Shown here piece after piece: positions 52,535 to 61,307 of a DNA stretch of 64,000 nucleotides (position 1 is its first letter; the number at the start of each line of letters is the position of its first letter). Where the stretch lies: contig JAGDMU010000011.1 in assembly GCA_017860615.1 (NCBI GenBank), positions 1 through 64,000 on the forward strand, given 5' to 3'. The notes under the pieces were generated by a model. The model had not been told where the DNA came from, did no database searches, and was given only the letters and a program-made list of their open reading frames with translations. Source of the DNA: Pseudomonadota bacterium (lineage in GTDB: Bacteria; Campylobacterota; Campylobacteria; Campylobacterales; Sulfurospirillaceae). The translations under genes were made by a program, and so were the position numbers.

Positions 52535-53361
52535 TGGATAATCGCCTTTTTGTTGCGTATAAACCCGCAAGTATGGTCTCAAACCATTTTTTAAGCCGAA
52601 TTAAACGACGTTACAATATGAAAAAAGCGGGATTTTCAGGCACGCTTGACCCGTTTGCACAAGGGGTTTTAATCATTGCCTTTGGGCAGTTTACGAAATT
52701 GTTTCGTTTTTTGAAAAAAGCGCCGAAAACATATCGAGCGACACTGTGGATGGGTGCATCAAGTCCTACATTAGACATCGAAAAAATTGAACATATCGAA
52801 CAGATGATGCCGTTTCATCCTGATTCTGTCAATTTTGTATTGCAAAGTATGGTAGGCGAAAAAACTTATCTGCCTCCAAAATATTCGGCTAAGAAGATTG
52901 ATGGAGCGCGTGCCTATGATCTTGCTCGTAACGATAAAGAATTTGAACTAAAAGCCATTACAAGCACTATTTATGACTGCCATTTGATTCACTACGCACA
53001 TCCTTTTTTGACCTTTGAGATTACGATTTCGGAAGGTGGCTATGTGCGAAGTATTGGCGCATTGATTGCTGAGAGATTAGGATTTAGTGGGTGTTTAAGT
53101 GCCTTAGAACGCCTTAATGAAGGCAAATTTTTCTATGAGAATGAGCGAGCATTAAATCCGTTGGATTATCTTGATCTTCCTGTAAATCGTTATCTCAGTG
53201 AGTCTCAAGATATCCTCTTGGGACGCAAGCTTAGTGTAGAAAATTTTGAAAAGCAAGCAGAGGGTATCTATCAAATCGTTATCGATGAAATGCTCAGCGT
53301 TGTGGAAATCAGCGCAAATGGAGTAGAATATCTCCTAAATTCACTATCGCTAAAGGCGTAA
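52534..53361 (+). CDS. truB: tRNA pseudouridine-55 synthase
   Basis: 275 residues with the catalytic block GTLDPFAQGVLII (~37-49, Asp nucleophile), YRATLWMGASSPTLD near 65 and GYVRSIGALIAERLG near 170. GTG 52534 overlaps the helicase stop by one base. One base before csrA. Confidence 0.95.
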   Translation: MDNRLFVAYKPASMVSNHFLSRIKRRYNMKKAGFSGTLDPFAQGVLIIAFGQFTKLFRFLKKAPKTYRATLWMGASSPTLDIEKIEHIEQMMPFHPDSVNFVLQSMVGEKTYLPPKYSAKKIDGARAYDLARNDKEFELKAITSTIYDCHLIHYAHPFLTFEITISEGGYVRSIGALIAERLGFSGCLSALERLNEGKFFYENERALNPLDYLDLPVNRYLSESQDILLGRKLSVENFEKQAEGIYQIVIDEMLSVVEISANGVEYLLNSLSLKA

Positions 53362-53362
53362 C

Positions 53363-53590
53363 ATGTTAATACTCACACGAAAAATCGGAGAGGGTGTTGT
53401 TTTAAATGAAAATATTACGGTTCGGGTTATTGAAATCTCAAAAGGTGTGGTCAAACTTGGCTTTGATGCGCCCAAAAATATGTTGATTTTAAGAGAAGAG
53501 CTTGAACGTGCGATTAAAGAAGCCAATATTGAAGCCAGTAAAAACACGAATCATAGTGAGCTATTCAGTCTTAGTGAGAAACTTAAATAA
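53363..53590 (+). CDS. csrA: Carbon storage regulator CsrA
   Basis: 75-residue RNA-binding regulator. N-terminal MLILTRKIGEGVVL is canonical, and the RNA-binding core KLGFDAPKNMLILREEL is complete. In Campylobacterota CsrA controls flagellin and is antagonised by FliW, which is not in the window. Last base overlaps ispE (TAATG). Confidence 0.97.
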   Translation: MLILTRKIGEGVVLNENITVRVIEISKGVVKLGFDAPKNMLILREELERAIKEANIEASKNTNHSELFSLSEKLK

Positions 53591-54375
53591 TGCAATATAA
53601 CGCACACGCTAAGGTCAATATTTTTCTTAAAATTGTAGGAAAGCGCGGTAACTACCATGAGCTACTCTCTCGTTTTATGGTAGTTCCTTCTTTGTATGAT
53701 ACTCTCAGTTTTGTTCCTAAAAAGAGCAAAGCAGCCTTTGAGTTGATGGGTGATTTTAATTGTGCACTTGAGCACAATACGCTTTACCGTACGTTTATGG
53801 TATTAAAACAGCATGGTTTTGCCAAAGAAGTTGAGCGTGTGATGAGCGAATATGCGTTACATGTCACTAAAAACATCCCTACAGGTTCAGGTCTTGGTGG
53901 TGGAAGTAGCGATAGCGCTACCTTTTTAAAAATGTTGAATGAGGTAGGCTCTTTAGGGCTGAGTGTAGAAGAGATGATGCGCATTGGAAGCGAAGTAGGG
54001 GCTGATGTGCCTTTCTTTGTCTCAGATTACGAGAGTGCCAATGTGAGTGGTATCGGTGAGGTTGTTGAAAAATGTGATGAAACAGCCCTTGATATCGAAG
54101 TCTTTACACCGCCACTTGCCTGCAATACAGCATTGGTGTATAAAACCTATAGGGAATATTTCTTGCAATCCATGGATCAAGCGTTAGCTTTAAAAATGGT
54201 TGCATTAAAGAGCCCTGAACTGTTAAGTGGTTTTAGTAAAGAAGAACTTAACGATCTGTTTCCTGCATGTTTAAAAGCTTATCCAGAACTAGGCACGTAT
54301 GCCAAAGAAGGATGGTTTTTTAGTGGCAGCGGAAGCAGTTTTTTCAGATTAGCGCATAAGGTAAACAATGGGTGA
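53590..54375 (+). CDS. ispE: 4-diphosphocytidyl-2-C-methyl-D-erythritol kinase
   Basis: MEP isoprenoid pathway kinase of the GHMP family. 261 residues with [11 protein letters not shown] at the start, [17 protein letters not shown] near 97, GADVPFF near 137 and SGSGSSFF at the end. Overlaps smpB by eight bases. Confidence 0.95.
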   Translation: MQYNAHAKVNIFLKIVGKRGNYHELLSRFMVVPSLYDTLSFVPKKSKAAFELMGDFNCALEHNTLYRTFMVLKQHGFAKEVERVMSEYALHVTKNIPTGSGLGGGSSDSATFLKMLNEVGSLGLSVEEMMRIGSEVGADVPFFVSDYESANVSGIGEVVEKCDETALDIEVFTPPLACNTALVYKTYREYFLQSMDQALALKMVALKSPELLSGFSKEELNDLFPACLKAYPELGTYAKEGWFFSGSGSSFFRLAHKVNNG

Positions 54376-54832
54376 AGCTGTCGCACGCAATAAAAAAGCG
54401 TTCCATGACTATGAAATTTTAGAGAAACTTGAAGCGGGTATTGTACTTCAAGGCAGTGAAGTGAAGGCGATTCGTCAAGGTAGAGTCAATCTTAAAGACT
54501 CGTTTGTAAAGATCATCAAAGGGGAGGCGTTTTTGCTCAATGCGCATATTTCGCATCTCTCAACGGCGAATCTCAATTATGCTCCCAATGAGCGGGCTCC
54601 TAGAAAACTACTTTTACATATGAAGCAGTTGCGTAAATGGGATATGAAAGTTGCTAAAGATGGGCTCACTATCGTACCCCTTGCGATCTATTTTAATGCT
54701 AAAAATCTTGCGAAAGTTGAGATTGCATTAGCACGTGGTAAGAATGAACATGATAAGCGAGAGAGCTTAAAAGAGAAAGATGCCCAAAGAGAAGCTAAAA
54801 CAGCTCTCAAAAATTACGCTTACAAAGAGTAG
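54368..54832 (+). CDS. smpB: SsrA-binding protein SmpB
   Basis: 154 residues; binds tmRNA for trans-translation. Blocks: [38 protein letters not shown], and the basic C-tail ([20 protein letters not shown]). The tmRNA gene is not in the window. Confidence 0.97.
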   Translation: MGEAVARNKKAFHDYEILEKLEAGIVLQGSEVKAIRQGRVNLKDSFVKIIKGEAFLLNAHISHLSTANLNYAPNERAPRKLLLHMKQLRKWDMKVAKDGLTIVPLAIYFNAKNLAKVEIALARGKNEHDKRESLKEKDAQREAKTALKNYAYKE

Positions 54833-54890
54833 TTTACATATTATTTATCTAAACAAAGTAGAATAAACCAAAAGTTAGTATGAGGGAAAC

Positions 54891-55493
54891 ATGAAAAAAT
54901 TAATCAGTTTAATCGCGGTTATGACATCGCTCTTGTTTTTAGGATGTGGTTCGGAGTCATCAAGCGTTCCACTTGTTAAAGAAACCTATAAAGAGGGTGA
55001 CAAAGTTGAAATTAAAAGTGTTGCAGGTGCTAAGATAACACTGCTTCGTAAAAATGGTGGTTTTGTACTTGAAGATGATGAGAGTAAAATTATTTTAATC
55101 GATATTTTTGGGACATTTTGTGTGCCATGTCAAGAAGAGGCTCCCTCTTTGATGGATTTTCAACTTCAAAACAGCGATGATGTTATGCTCATCGGGCTTA
55201 ACTATTTTGAAGAGGTAAGCGATGAGTACGTGGTCGAAAATTTTGCAGCAAAATACAATGCCTATTATTTCATTACCAATTCACCTAAAAATAAAAAAAT
55301 TGTTGAGACCATTGTTCAAGATATCGCCTATAAGGGAACATTGCAAGTGCCGTTTAAAGTGGTTCTTAAAGAAGGAAAATATCAAAAATTAACCGATATT
55401 TACAACCCTTCCAATCTTGAAAATAAGTTTTATATCGGAAAAGTAGGTTTGGATATTATCCAACAAGATATTGACAAACTTACAGCAAAATAG
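54891..55493 (+). CDS. Thioredoxin-fold lipoprotein (TlpA-like)
   Basis: 200 residues. Signal with lipobox FLGC (Cys19), so a lipoprotein, followed by a thioredoxin fold with CVPC (Cys77, Cys80). By family it reduces periplasmic disulfides, for instance in cytochrome c maturation. In C. jejuni a thioredoxin-like gene is also found between smpB and clpS, as I recall. AGGGAAAC lies before the ATG; 58 bases after smpB, so it may have its own promoter. Confidence 0.82.
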   Translation: MKKLISLIAVMTSLLFLGCGSESSSVPLVKETYKEGDKVEIKSVAGAKITLLRKNGGFVLEDDESKIILIDIFGTFCVPCQEEAPSLMDFQLQNSDDVMLIGLNYFEEVSDEYVVENFAAKYNAYYFITNSPKNKKIVETIVQDIAYKGTLQVPFKVVLKEGKYQKLTDIYNPSNLENKFYIGKVGLDIIQQDIDKLTAK

Positions 55494-55502
55494 AGGCTAT
55501 AA

Positions 55503-55811
55503 ATGCACCATTTAGAAGGGGATTTTCAAAACGAAACGATTGATGCTATAGAGGTCAAAGAGCCACGAATGTACAAAGTTTTGTTGCTCAATGACGATTA
55601 TAGTAGCATGGAATTTGTTATTAAGGTTTTAATGCAGATTTTTCATCATAGTTTTGAAAAAGCAACTGAAATTATGCTCAGTGTCCATGAACAAGGCAAA
55701 GGACTTTGTGGGGTTTATACCTATGAAATTGCTGAGACAAAAGTAGTGCATGTGCGAAAAATGGCAAAAGAGGAGCAATTTCCGCTTCGTGCCATTATGG
55801 AAGAAGAGTAA
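55503..55811 (+). CDS. clpS: ClpS adaptor
   Basis: 102 residues. Core blocks YKVLLLNDDYSSMEFVIKVL and the IMLSVHEQGKGLCGVYTYEIAETK segment. ClpS brings N-degron substrates (N-terminal Leu, Phe, Trp, Tyr) to ClpAP. Nine bases after the lipoprotein gene and 39 before clpA. Confidence 0.95.
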   Translation: MHHLEGDFQNETIDAIEVKEPRMYKVLLLNDDYSSMEFVIKVLMQIFHHSFEKATEIMLSVHEQGKGLCGVYTYEIAETKVVHVRKMAKEEQFPLRAIMEEE

Positions 55812-55850
55812 CTCTTTTTCTAAGCTTATTATGTAAAAAAGGAGAAGATT

Positions 55851-58049
55851 ATGGTTAGCCAAGAACTCAATTTCGTTTTTAACGATGCCATTGCGTTTGT
55901 AAGGAAGCATCGTTACGAATATATTACCGTTGATCACCTCTTTTTCGCTCTTTTGAGCAATGAACACGTGGCTGAACTTCTTATCAATTGTGGACTCAGC
56001 ATTACCTTCTTACAACGCTCTATGGAAAAGTATTTTGTCGCTAATCCTCAAGTCGTTCCAAGCGAAGAAAATTATGAGCCATTAGAAACGGTAGCACTTT
56101 CTCGTGTGGTTGAATCCATGATGCTTCATGTCAAAAGTGCGGGCAAATCTGAAGCAAGCGTATTTGATCTTTTAATCGCTATGATGGATGAGAGCAACGC
56201 TTTTTGTGTTTCGCTTTTATTTCAACAAGGGGTGGATAAACTTTTGGTTGTTGAAGAAGTAACAGCCATGAGTGCACCACAAAATAAAGAGCAAAGCCTT
56301 GGTGAACAAAAAGAGAGCGCACTTGGAAAATACACGCTTGATTTGATAGCGCTTGCAAAGCAAAAACAGATTGATCCGCTCATTGGACGTGCTGATGAGG
56401 TGAAGCGCGTGATGCAAGTGTTGTGTCGTAGAAAGAAAAACAACCCTCTGCTTGTGGGTGAACCAGGTGTGGGTAAAACAGCCATTGTCGAAGGTTTGGC
56501 AGAAAAAATAAGTGAAGGTGCTGTGCCTGAAATTTTAAAAGAGACTCCTGTTTATGCCCTAGATATGGGCTCTCTGCTTTCAGGTACGAAATACCGTGGT
56601 GATTTTGAAAAACGTCTGAAAGAAATCCTCACTGAACTTGAAGCAAAAAAAGGGGCTATTTTATTTATCGATGAGATTCATACCATCGTAGGAGCAGGAG
56701 CAACGAGTGGTGGCTCGATGGACCTTTCCAATCTTTTAAAACCAGCTTTGGCTTCTGGAAAAATTCGCTGTATAGGGGCTACAACCTATGGAGAATTTCG
56801 TAATTTCTTCGATAAAGACAAAGCCCTTAGCCGTCGTTTTGCCAAGATTGACGTGTTAGAGCCAAGCCTTGAAGATTCCTTTTTGATCCTCAAAGGGCTT
56901 AAAGGAAGCTATGAAAAACATCATGGTGTAAAGTACCCTAATGAAGTTATTCGAGCTTCGGTTGAGCTTGCTAAAAAATACATTAGCGATAAATTTTTAC
57001 CCGATTCTGCGATTGATCTCATTGATGAAGTGGGCGCCTCATTTCATCTGGAGAAAAAACGTAAAAAAGTGGTTGAAATGAGTGACCTTGAAGCGGTTCT
57101 CTCGCGTATTGCCAACATCCCAAGTCGCAGTGTGACTAAAGATGAGGGTGAAGTGATGCAACACCTAGAAGCACATCTTAAATCCAAAATTTTTGGACAA
57201 GATGCAGCTATTGAATCACTGGTTAAAGCGATTAAACGAAGCCGTGCAGGGCTTGGAAATCCTACTTCACCGATTGGCTCTTTCTTATTTGCAGGCCCTA
57301 CAGGTGTGGGTAAAACCGAAGTGGCTAAACAGTTGGCATATGAACTAGGAGTCCATTTTGAGCGTTACGATATGAGCGAATATATGGAAAAACATACGGT
57401 GAGTCGTCTGATCGGTGCTCCTCCTGGCTATGTAGGCTATGATGAGGGCGGACAACTCAGCGAAGCGATTAAAAAACATCCGTACACCGTTCTTCTTTTA
57501 GATGAAATTGAAAAAGCACATCCTGATATGCTCAACATCTTGCTGCAAATTTTTGATAGCGCAACGTTAACCGACAACAATGGAACAAAGATTGATTTTC
57601 GCAATGTTATTATCATCATGACATCCAACCTTGGAACAAAAGAAGCTCCAACCATGGGCTTTACGAAGAGTGAAAGTAGTCGAACGGATCATGCGATTAA
57701 AGAGTTCTTCTCACCTGAGTTTAGAAATCGTTTGGATGAAGTCATTCATTTTGCATCGCTTTCTGAATCGGTGATGATCAATGTTGTTGAAAAACTCTTA
57801 AATGAACTCACCGAGCAGCTTAAAGATAAAAAAGTTGAGATTGTTGCAACACCTGCGGCTAAAAAGTACTTGGCAAGTGAGGGTTATAGCAAAGAGATGG
57901 GTGCTCGTGTTATGCGTCGCGTCATTCAAGAAAAAATCAAAACACCACTTTCCGAAGAGGTTCTGTTTGGAAAACTCAAAAATGGTGGTGTGTGTAAGAT
58001 AGATTATAAATCTCAAAAATTGGTCTTTAGTTACAGCGGTGGCAACTAA
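55851..58049 (+). CDS. clpA: ClpA, ATPase of the ClpAP protease
   Basis: 732 residues. N-domain (1-140), first AAA module with GEPGVGKT (~200) and DEIHTIVGAG, second with GPTGVGKT (~483) and LLLDEIEKAHPD. The N-domain and the ClpS gene before it mark it as ClpA. ClpP is not in the window. Overlaps aat by 11 bases. AGGAG before the ATG. Confidence 0.95.
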   Translation: MVSQELNFVFNDAIAFVRKHRYEYITVDHLFFALLSNEHVAELLINCGLSITFLQRSMEKYFVANPQVVPSEENYEPLETVALSRVVESMMLHVKSAGKSEASVFDLLIAMMDESNAFCVSLLFQQGVDKLLVVEEVTAMSAPQNKEQSLGEQKESALGKYTLDLIALAKQKQIDPLIGRADEVKRVMQVLCRRKKNNPLLVGEPGVGKTAIVEGLAEKISEGAVPEILKETPVYALDMGSLLSGTKYRGDFEKRLKEILTELEAKKGAILFIDEIHTIVGAGATSGGSMDLSNLLKPALASGKIRCIGATTYGEFRNFFDKDKALSRRFAKIDVLEPSLEDSFLILKGLKGSYEKHHGVKYPNEVIRASVELAKKYISDKFLPDSAIDLIDEVGASFHLEKKRKKVVEMSDLEAVLSRIANIPSRSVTKDEGEVMQHLEAHLKSKIFGQDAAIESLVKAIKRSRAGLGNPTSPIGSFLFAGPTGVGKTEVAKQLAYELGVHFERYDMSEYMEKHTVSRLIGAPPGYVGYDEGGQLSEAIKKHPYTVLLLDEIEKAHPDMLNILLQIFDSATLTDNNGTKIDFRNVIIIMTSNLGTKEAPTMGFTKSESSRTDHAIKEFFSPEFRNRLDEVIHFASLSESVMINVVEKLLNELTEQLKDKKVEIVATPAAKKYLASEGYSKEMGARVMRRVIQEKIKTPLSEEVLFGKLKNGGVCKIDYKSQKLVFSYSGGN

Positions 58050-58719
58050 GATACTCATTCCTCAGTTGCATCCAAGGGATTTTACCTTTCCTGATCCTCA
58101 GGATGCAAGCTCTGAGGGGCTCTTAGCATGGGGTGGCGATCTCAAATCTGAGCGCCTCCTTCGTGCTTACACGAAAGGTATTTTCCCATGGTTTAATGAA
58201 GGCGATCCTATTTTATGGTGGTCTCCCGATCCTAGGCTCATTCTTTTCCCTTCCGATATCAAAATCTCCAAAAGTTTAGCCAAAAGTATGAAAAATTACG
58301 AGATACGTTATGACACGTGCTTTGAAGCTGTAATGCGTCAATGTTTACTCACAAGGCTTGAAAAAGGACAAAAGAGTTGGATTAGCGAAGATTTAATCTC
58401 TGCATTTTGTGATTTACATGAAAAGGGTTTCGCTCATTCGGTAGAGTGTTTTTTTGATGGTCAATTAGTGGGAGGTTTGTATGGATTGTATCTTGGAGGC
58501 GTATTTTGTGGCGAGTCGATGTTTTCAACCAAAAGCGATGCTTCAAAGGCGGCTTTGGTAGGTTTGTGTGAGAAAATGAAAGATTTGGGTGGTGATTTTA
58601 TAGACTGTCAGCTTCCAACCGATCACCTTCAATCTTTAGGTGCGTGTGTGATTTCACGCGAGAAATTTTTAGGTATGTTAGAAAACGCTTTAGAAAATTG
58701 CACGACGAAGCTGTGGTAA
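58039..58719 (+). CDS. aat: Leucyl/phenylalanyl-tRNA-protein transferase
   Basis: 226 residues; adds Leu or Phe to proteins with N-terminal Lys/Arg, making N-degrons. FPDPQDASSEGLLAWGGDL near 14, YTKGIFPWFNEGDPILWWSPDPR near 45 and GGVFCGESMFSTKSDASK near 150 are family blocks. GTG 58039 overlaps the clpA end. Completes a clpS-clpA-aat unit. Confidence 0.95.
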   Translation: MATKILIPQLHPRDFTFPDPQDASSEGLLAWGGDLKSERLLRAYTKGIFPWFNEGDPILWWSPDPRLILFPSDIKISKSLAKSMKNYEIRYDTCFEAVMRQCLLTRLEKGQKSWISEDLISAFCDLHEKGFAHSVECFFDGQLVGGLYGLYLGGVFCGESMFSTKSDASKAALVGLCEKMKDLGGDFIDCQLPTDHLQSLGACVISREKFLGMLENALENCTTKLW

Positions 58720-58759
58720 TTTTGCGCCTTTTTGCCTTTAGATGTAAAAGAAGTATAGA

Positions 58760-59653
58760 ATGATAGAAAATGTTGCTCCCGTCTTTATTTTTGTTGCCTT
58801 AGGGTATATCTTTAAAAAAATCAAACACGATATTTCAGAGGCTTTAACCGAGTTTGTGATCTACTTTTCGCTCCCTGCACTTGCCCTTTCAAAAATCCGT
58901 CATATGACCTTTAGCCATGAAGTTTTTTCCATTATTCTCATTGCCTATATTACGATGGCACTCTCTTTGGCTTTGGGCTATATCGCTGGTCGTTTTATGA
59001 AAATGGATCGAAAAAATCTCGTCACAATGATGGTGATTGTCGGCTTTGGCAATACAGGATTTGTAGGCTTTTCTTATATCGAATCTTTTTACTCGTTACA
59101 TGCGGTTAGTTATGCGCTCGTGTATGATCAAATTGGTACGTTTATTGCCTTGATGACGTTTGGTATAGCACTCATTGCATGGGGTGGCGGACAAGAACAA
59201 CGTGTGCGTGATGTTGCAAAACAGATGGTTTTTTCACCGCCACTTCTTGCTATTGTTGTTGCGATCTATTTTCAAGATACAGAATTTCCTCCACTCATTG
59301 AAACCATTCTCGATAAGTTTCAAGCCACACTGATTCCCTTGGTCACTGCTATCGTAGGTATGAAGTTAGAGTTTCGGACTTTATCGCTTTACTTCAAGGA
59401 GAATATGGTCGCACTCAGTCTTAAGATGGTCATTGCGCCCCTTTTGATGCTTATAGGATTTTATTTCTTTGCCGATTTAAAAGCCGAATGGATTAGGGTC
59501 ACTTTTCTAGAAACAGCAATGCCTCCGATGACGATGGCAGTGGTTTTTGGAATTAGGGGAGGGCTGAATCGAGACCTATTGATTAATGCCCTTGCTTTAG
59601 GCATTCTCTTTTCATTTGTCAGTATTGGTTTATGGAATCTTATCATTTCATAG
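58760..59653 (+). CDS. AEC-family transporter
   Basis: 297 residues with about ten membrane helices, of the auxin efflux carrier family: N-terminal VAPVFIFVALGYIFKK and the mid NTGFVGFSYIES kink, with a C-terminal AMPPMTMAVVFG. Substrate in bacteria is usually a dicarboxylate or amino acid; unknown here. 41 bases after aat; followed by the second inverted-repeat element. Confidence 0.83.
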   Translation: MIENVAPVFIFVALGYIFKKIKHDISEALTEFVIYFSLPALALSKIRHMTFSHEVFSIILIAYITMALSLALGYIAGRFMKMDRKNLVTMMVIVGFGNTGFVGFSYIESFYSLHAVSYALVYDQIGTFIALMTFGIALIAWGGGQEQRVRDVAKQMVFSPPLLAIVVAIYFQDTEFPPLIETILDKFQATLIPLVTAIVGMKLEFRTLSLYFKENMVALSLKMVIAPLLMLIGFYFFADLKAEWIRVTFLETAMPPMTMAVVFGIRGGLNRDLLINALALGILFSFVSIGLWNLIIS

Positions 59654-59660
59654 TAACTAA

Positions 59661-59751
59661 TAGACTTCTTTTATAACCCATTGAAAAAAGAGTATCGCTT
59701 ATAGCACCTCAGTAAACTCTTTATCTTTTCAAGAGTTATAAAAGAAGCCTA
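59661..59751. mobile_element. MITE-like inverted-repeat element, copy 2
   Basis: 91-base element. Left end TAGACTTCTTTTATAACC and the reverse complement of the right end TAGGCTTCTTTTATAACT differ at two bases in 18. It shares with copy 1 (15398-15563) the ends TAGACTTCTT....AACC, the next ATTGAAA.AAGAGT in the left arm and ATAAAGAGTTT in the right arm. TA stands at both edges. Lies eight bases after the AEC transporter stop. Non-coding; a shortened member of the same family. Confidence 0.7.
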
Positions 59752-59779
59752 AATGATCAAAGAAATTTTTATATAAAAG

Positions 59780-60002
59780 AGAGTATTATACTCTTCTTAA
59801 TAAGCGGTGGGCTCATCGGAGCTCTTATTCAAACTTTTAATTTTACTTTATGTTTCGTATCTTCTTGAAACCGTAAATGGAAAACAAAAGGATGGAAAAC
59901 AAGTTTTCAGACTTTATGCTTGAGAGGTTTTACTCGAAAGCATAAAAGTTTTCAAAAAAACAAGCGTTTTTATACCCGAAGGGGTTTAAAAAACAAGCGT
60001 TT
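59780..60002 (+). promoter_or_regulatory. Structured leader region upstream of metK
   Basis: Between the inverted-repeat element and metK lie several inverted repeats: AGAGTAT/ATACTCT (59780-59794), AATAAG-GGCTC/GAGCT-CTTATT (59799-59829), ACTTTATGCTT/AAGCATAAAAGT (59911-59949), and TTTTTATACCC/GGGGTTTAAAAA (59967-59992). ACAAGCGTTTTT occurs at about 59960 and 59993. A 22-codon frame with three Met (59877-59945) sits inside. It does not match any SAM riboswitch pattern I know. Confidence 0.45.
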
Positions 60003-60050
60003 TTGGAGAATGTGTCTGAAAATGGGAAAACAAAGAAATGGAAAACAAAA

Positions 60051-61265
60051 ATGGAACACACAAAACACTACCTTTTTACCTCTGAAGTGGTAAGTCCAGG
60101 TCACCCCGACAAATGTGCAGATATCATTGCTGATAGTATTGTTGATGCACTCATTATTGCTGATAAAAACTCACGCGTTGCCAGTGAAGTCTTTGTTGCA
60201 GGTAAGCATGTTATCATTGGTGGCGAGGTCAATACGAAAAGTATTCTCACATTTGCAGATTATGAGAAAATCGTTAAAGATGCACTTATTAAAATTGGAT
60301 ATGATGGAAAATCTGCTTTTACAAAAGAGCAATGTCTCTATCCTGATGAAGTCAAAGTTCAAGTATTGCTTAATCAACAAAGTAGCGACATTAACCAAGG
60401 TGTTGATCAAGAGAGTGGCGAAATTGGTGCAGGCGATCAAGGCATTATGTTTGGTTTTGCTTCATCTGAAACGGCTGATTTTATGCCAGCAGCAATCACA
60501 TATGCAAGAATGTTGTGTGATAAAGTCTACAACTATGCGCTCAAACACAACCATAAACTGGGTGTTGACATCAAAACACAAGTAACCGTAGATTATGGCA
60601 CCAAACAAAATTTTGAAGAGTGCAAACCCCAAAAAATTCATACGATTGTTGTCTCTGCTCCTTCAAATGAAAATATGCCAATTGAAGAAGTAAGAGCCTT
60701 GATTAAGGGGCTGATTGACGATACAGGGCTTCCAACAGAACTGTATGATCCAAACGATACAATTATTCATATTAACCCAACAGGGCGTTATGTCAATCAC
60801 AGTTCATTGCATGATTCTGGACTAACAGGACGTAAACTCATCGTGGATAGTTTTGGCGGTTATTCACCTATTGGTGGTGGTGCACAATCGAGTAAAGATT
60901 ACACTAAAGTAGATCGTAGTGGACTTTATGCCGCTCGTTGGATTGCAAAACATATCGTAGCCGCTGGTCTTGCTAAAAAATGTTCTGTTCAACTCTCTTA
61001 CGCTATTGGTGTGGCAAAACCTGTCTCCATTGCAGTTGATACCTCTGGAACCTATACCAGCATCAGTGATGATGAACTCTCTTCTTTTGTTCTTGAAACG
61101 TTTAGCTTGACACCTCGTTGGATTATTGAAAAATTTGGTTTGGATAAACCAAGTAGCGAAACGTTCTTATACGCAGATGTTGCAGCACGTGGACAAGTAG
61201 GGCAGAGTGACTATCCTTGGGAAAAATTGGATAGCCTAGAGATCTTTAAAGCACTTAAAAAATAG
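60051..61265 (+). CDS. metK: S-adenosylmethionine synthetase
   Basis: Makes SAM from methionine and ATP. 404 residues with TSEVVSPGHPDKCADIIADS (~9-28), GAGDQGIMFGFA near 127 and the GGGAQSSKDYTKVDRSGLYAARWIA block near 282. ATG 60051 fits the family N-terminus, but no ribosome site precedes it; in-frame TTG 60003 and GTG 60012 (GGAG three bases before it) would add 13-16 residues. Long structured leader upstream, shared hairpin terminator with lnt downstream. Confidence 0.95.
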   Translation: MEHTKHYLFTSEVVSPGHPDKCADIIADSIVDALIIADKNSRVASEVFVAGKHVIIGGEVNTKSILTFADYEKIVKDALIKIGYDGKSAFTKEQCLYPDEVKVQVLLNQQSSDINQGVDQESGEIGAGDQGIMFGFASSETADFMPAAITYARMLCDKVYNYALKHNHKLGVDIKTQVTVDYGTKQNFEECKPQKIHTIVVSAPSNENMPIEEVRALIKGLIDDTGLPTELYDPNDTIIHINPTGRYVNHSSLHDSGLTGRKLIVDSFGGYSPIGGGAQSSKDYTKVDRSGLYAARWIAKHIVAAGLAKKCSVQLSYAIGVAKPVSIAVDTSGTYTSISDDELSSFVLETFSLTPRWIIEKFGLDKPSSETFLYADVAARGQVGQSDYPWEKLDSLEIFKALKK

Positions 61266-61283
61266 TTTACATGTAAAGCTTTT

Positions 61284-61307
61284 AAAGGCACTCAAAAGAG
61301 TGCCTTT
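61284..61307. terminator. Hairpin between convergent metK and lnt
   Basis: AAAGGCACT-CAAAAG-AGTGCCTTT, a nine-pair perfect stem 18 bases after the metK stop and touching the lnt stop. T tracts on both sides are short, so it likely acts in both directions with moderate strength. Confidence 0.75.

Noticed and set aside
59780..60002. SAM-I type riboswitch before metK
   Set aside because: The expected conserved core and four-way junction could not be found by eye; kept only as an unnamed structured leader.
60115..60585. 156-codon plus frame inside metK
   Set aside because: Frame-shifted shadow of the highly conserved metK; no independent signals.
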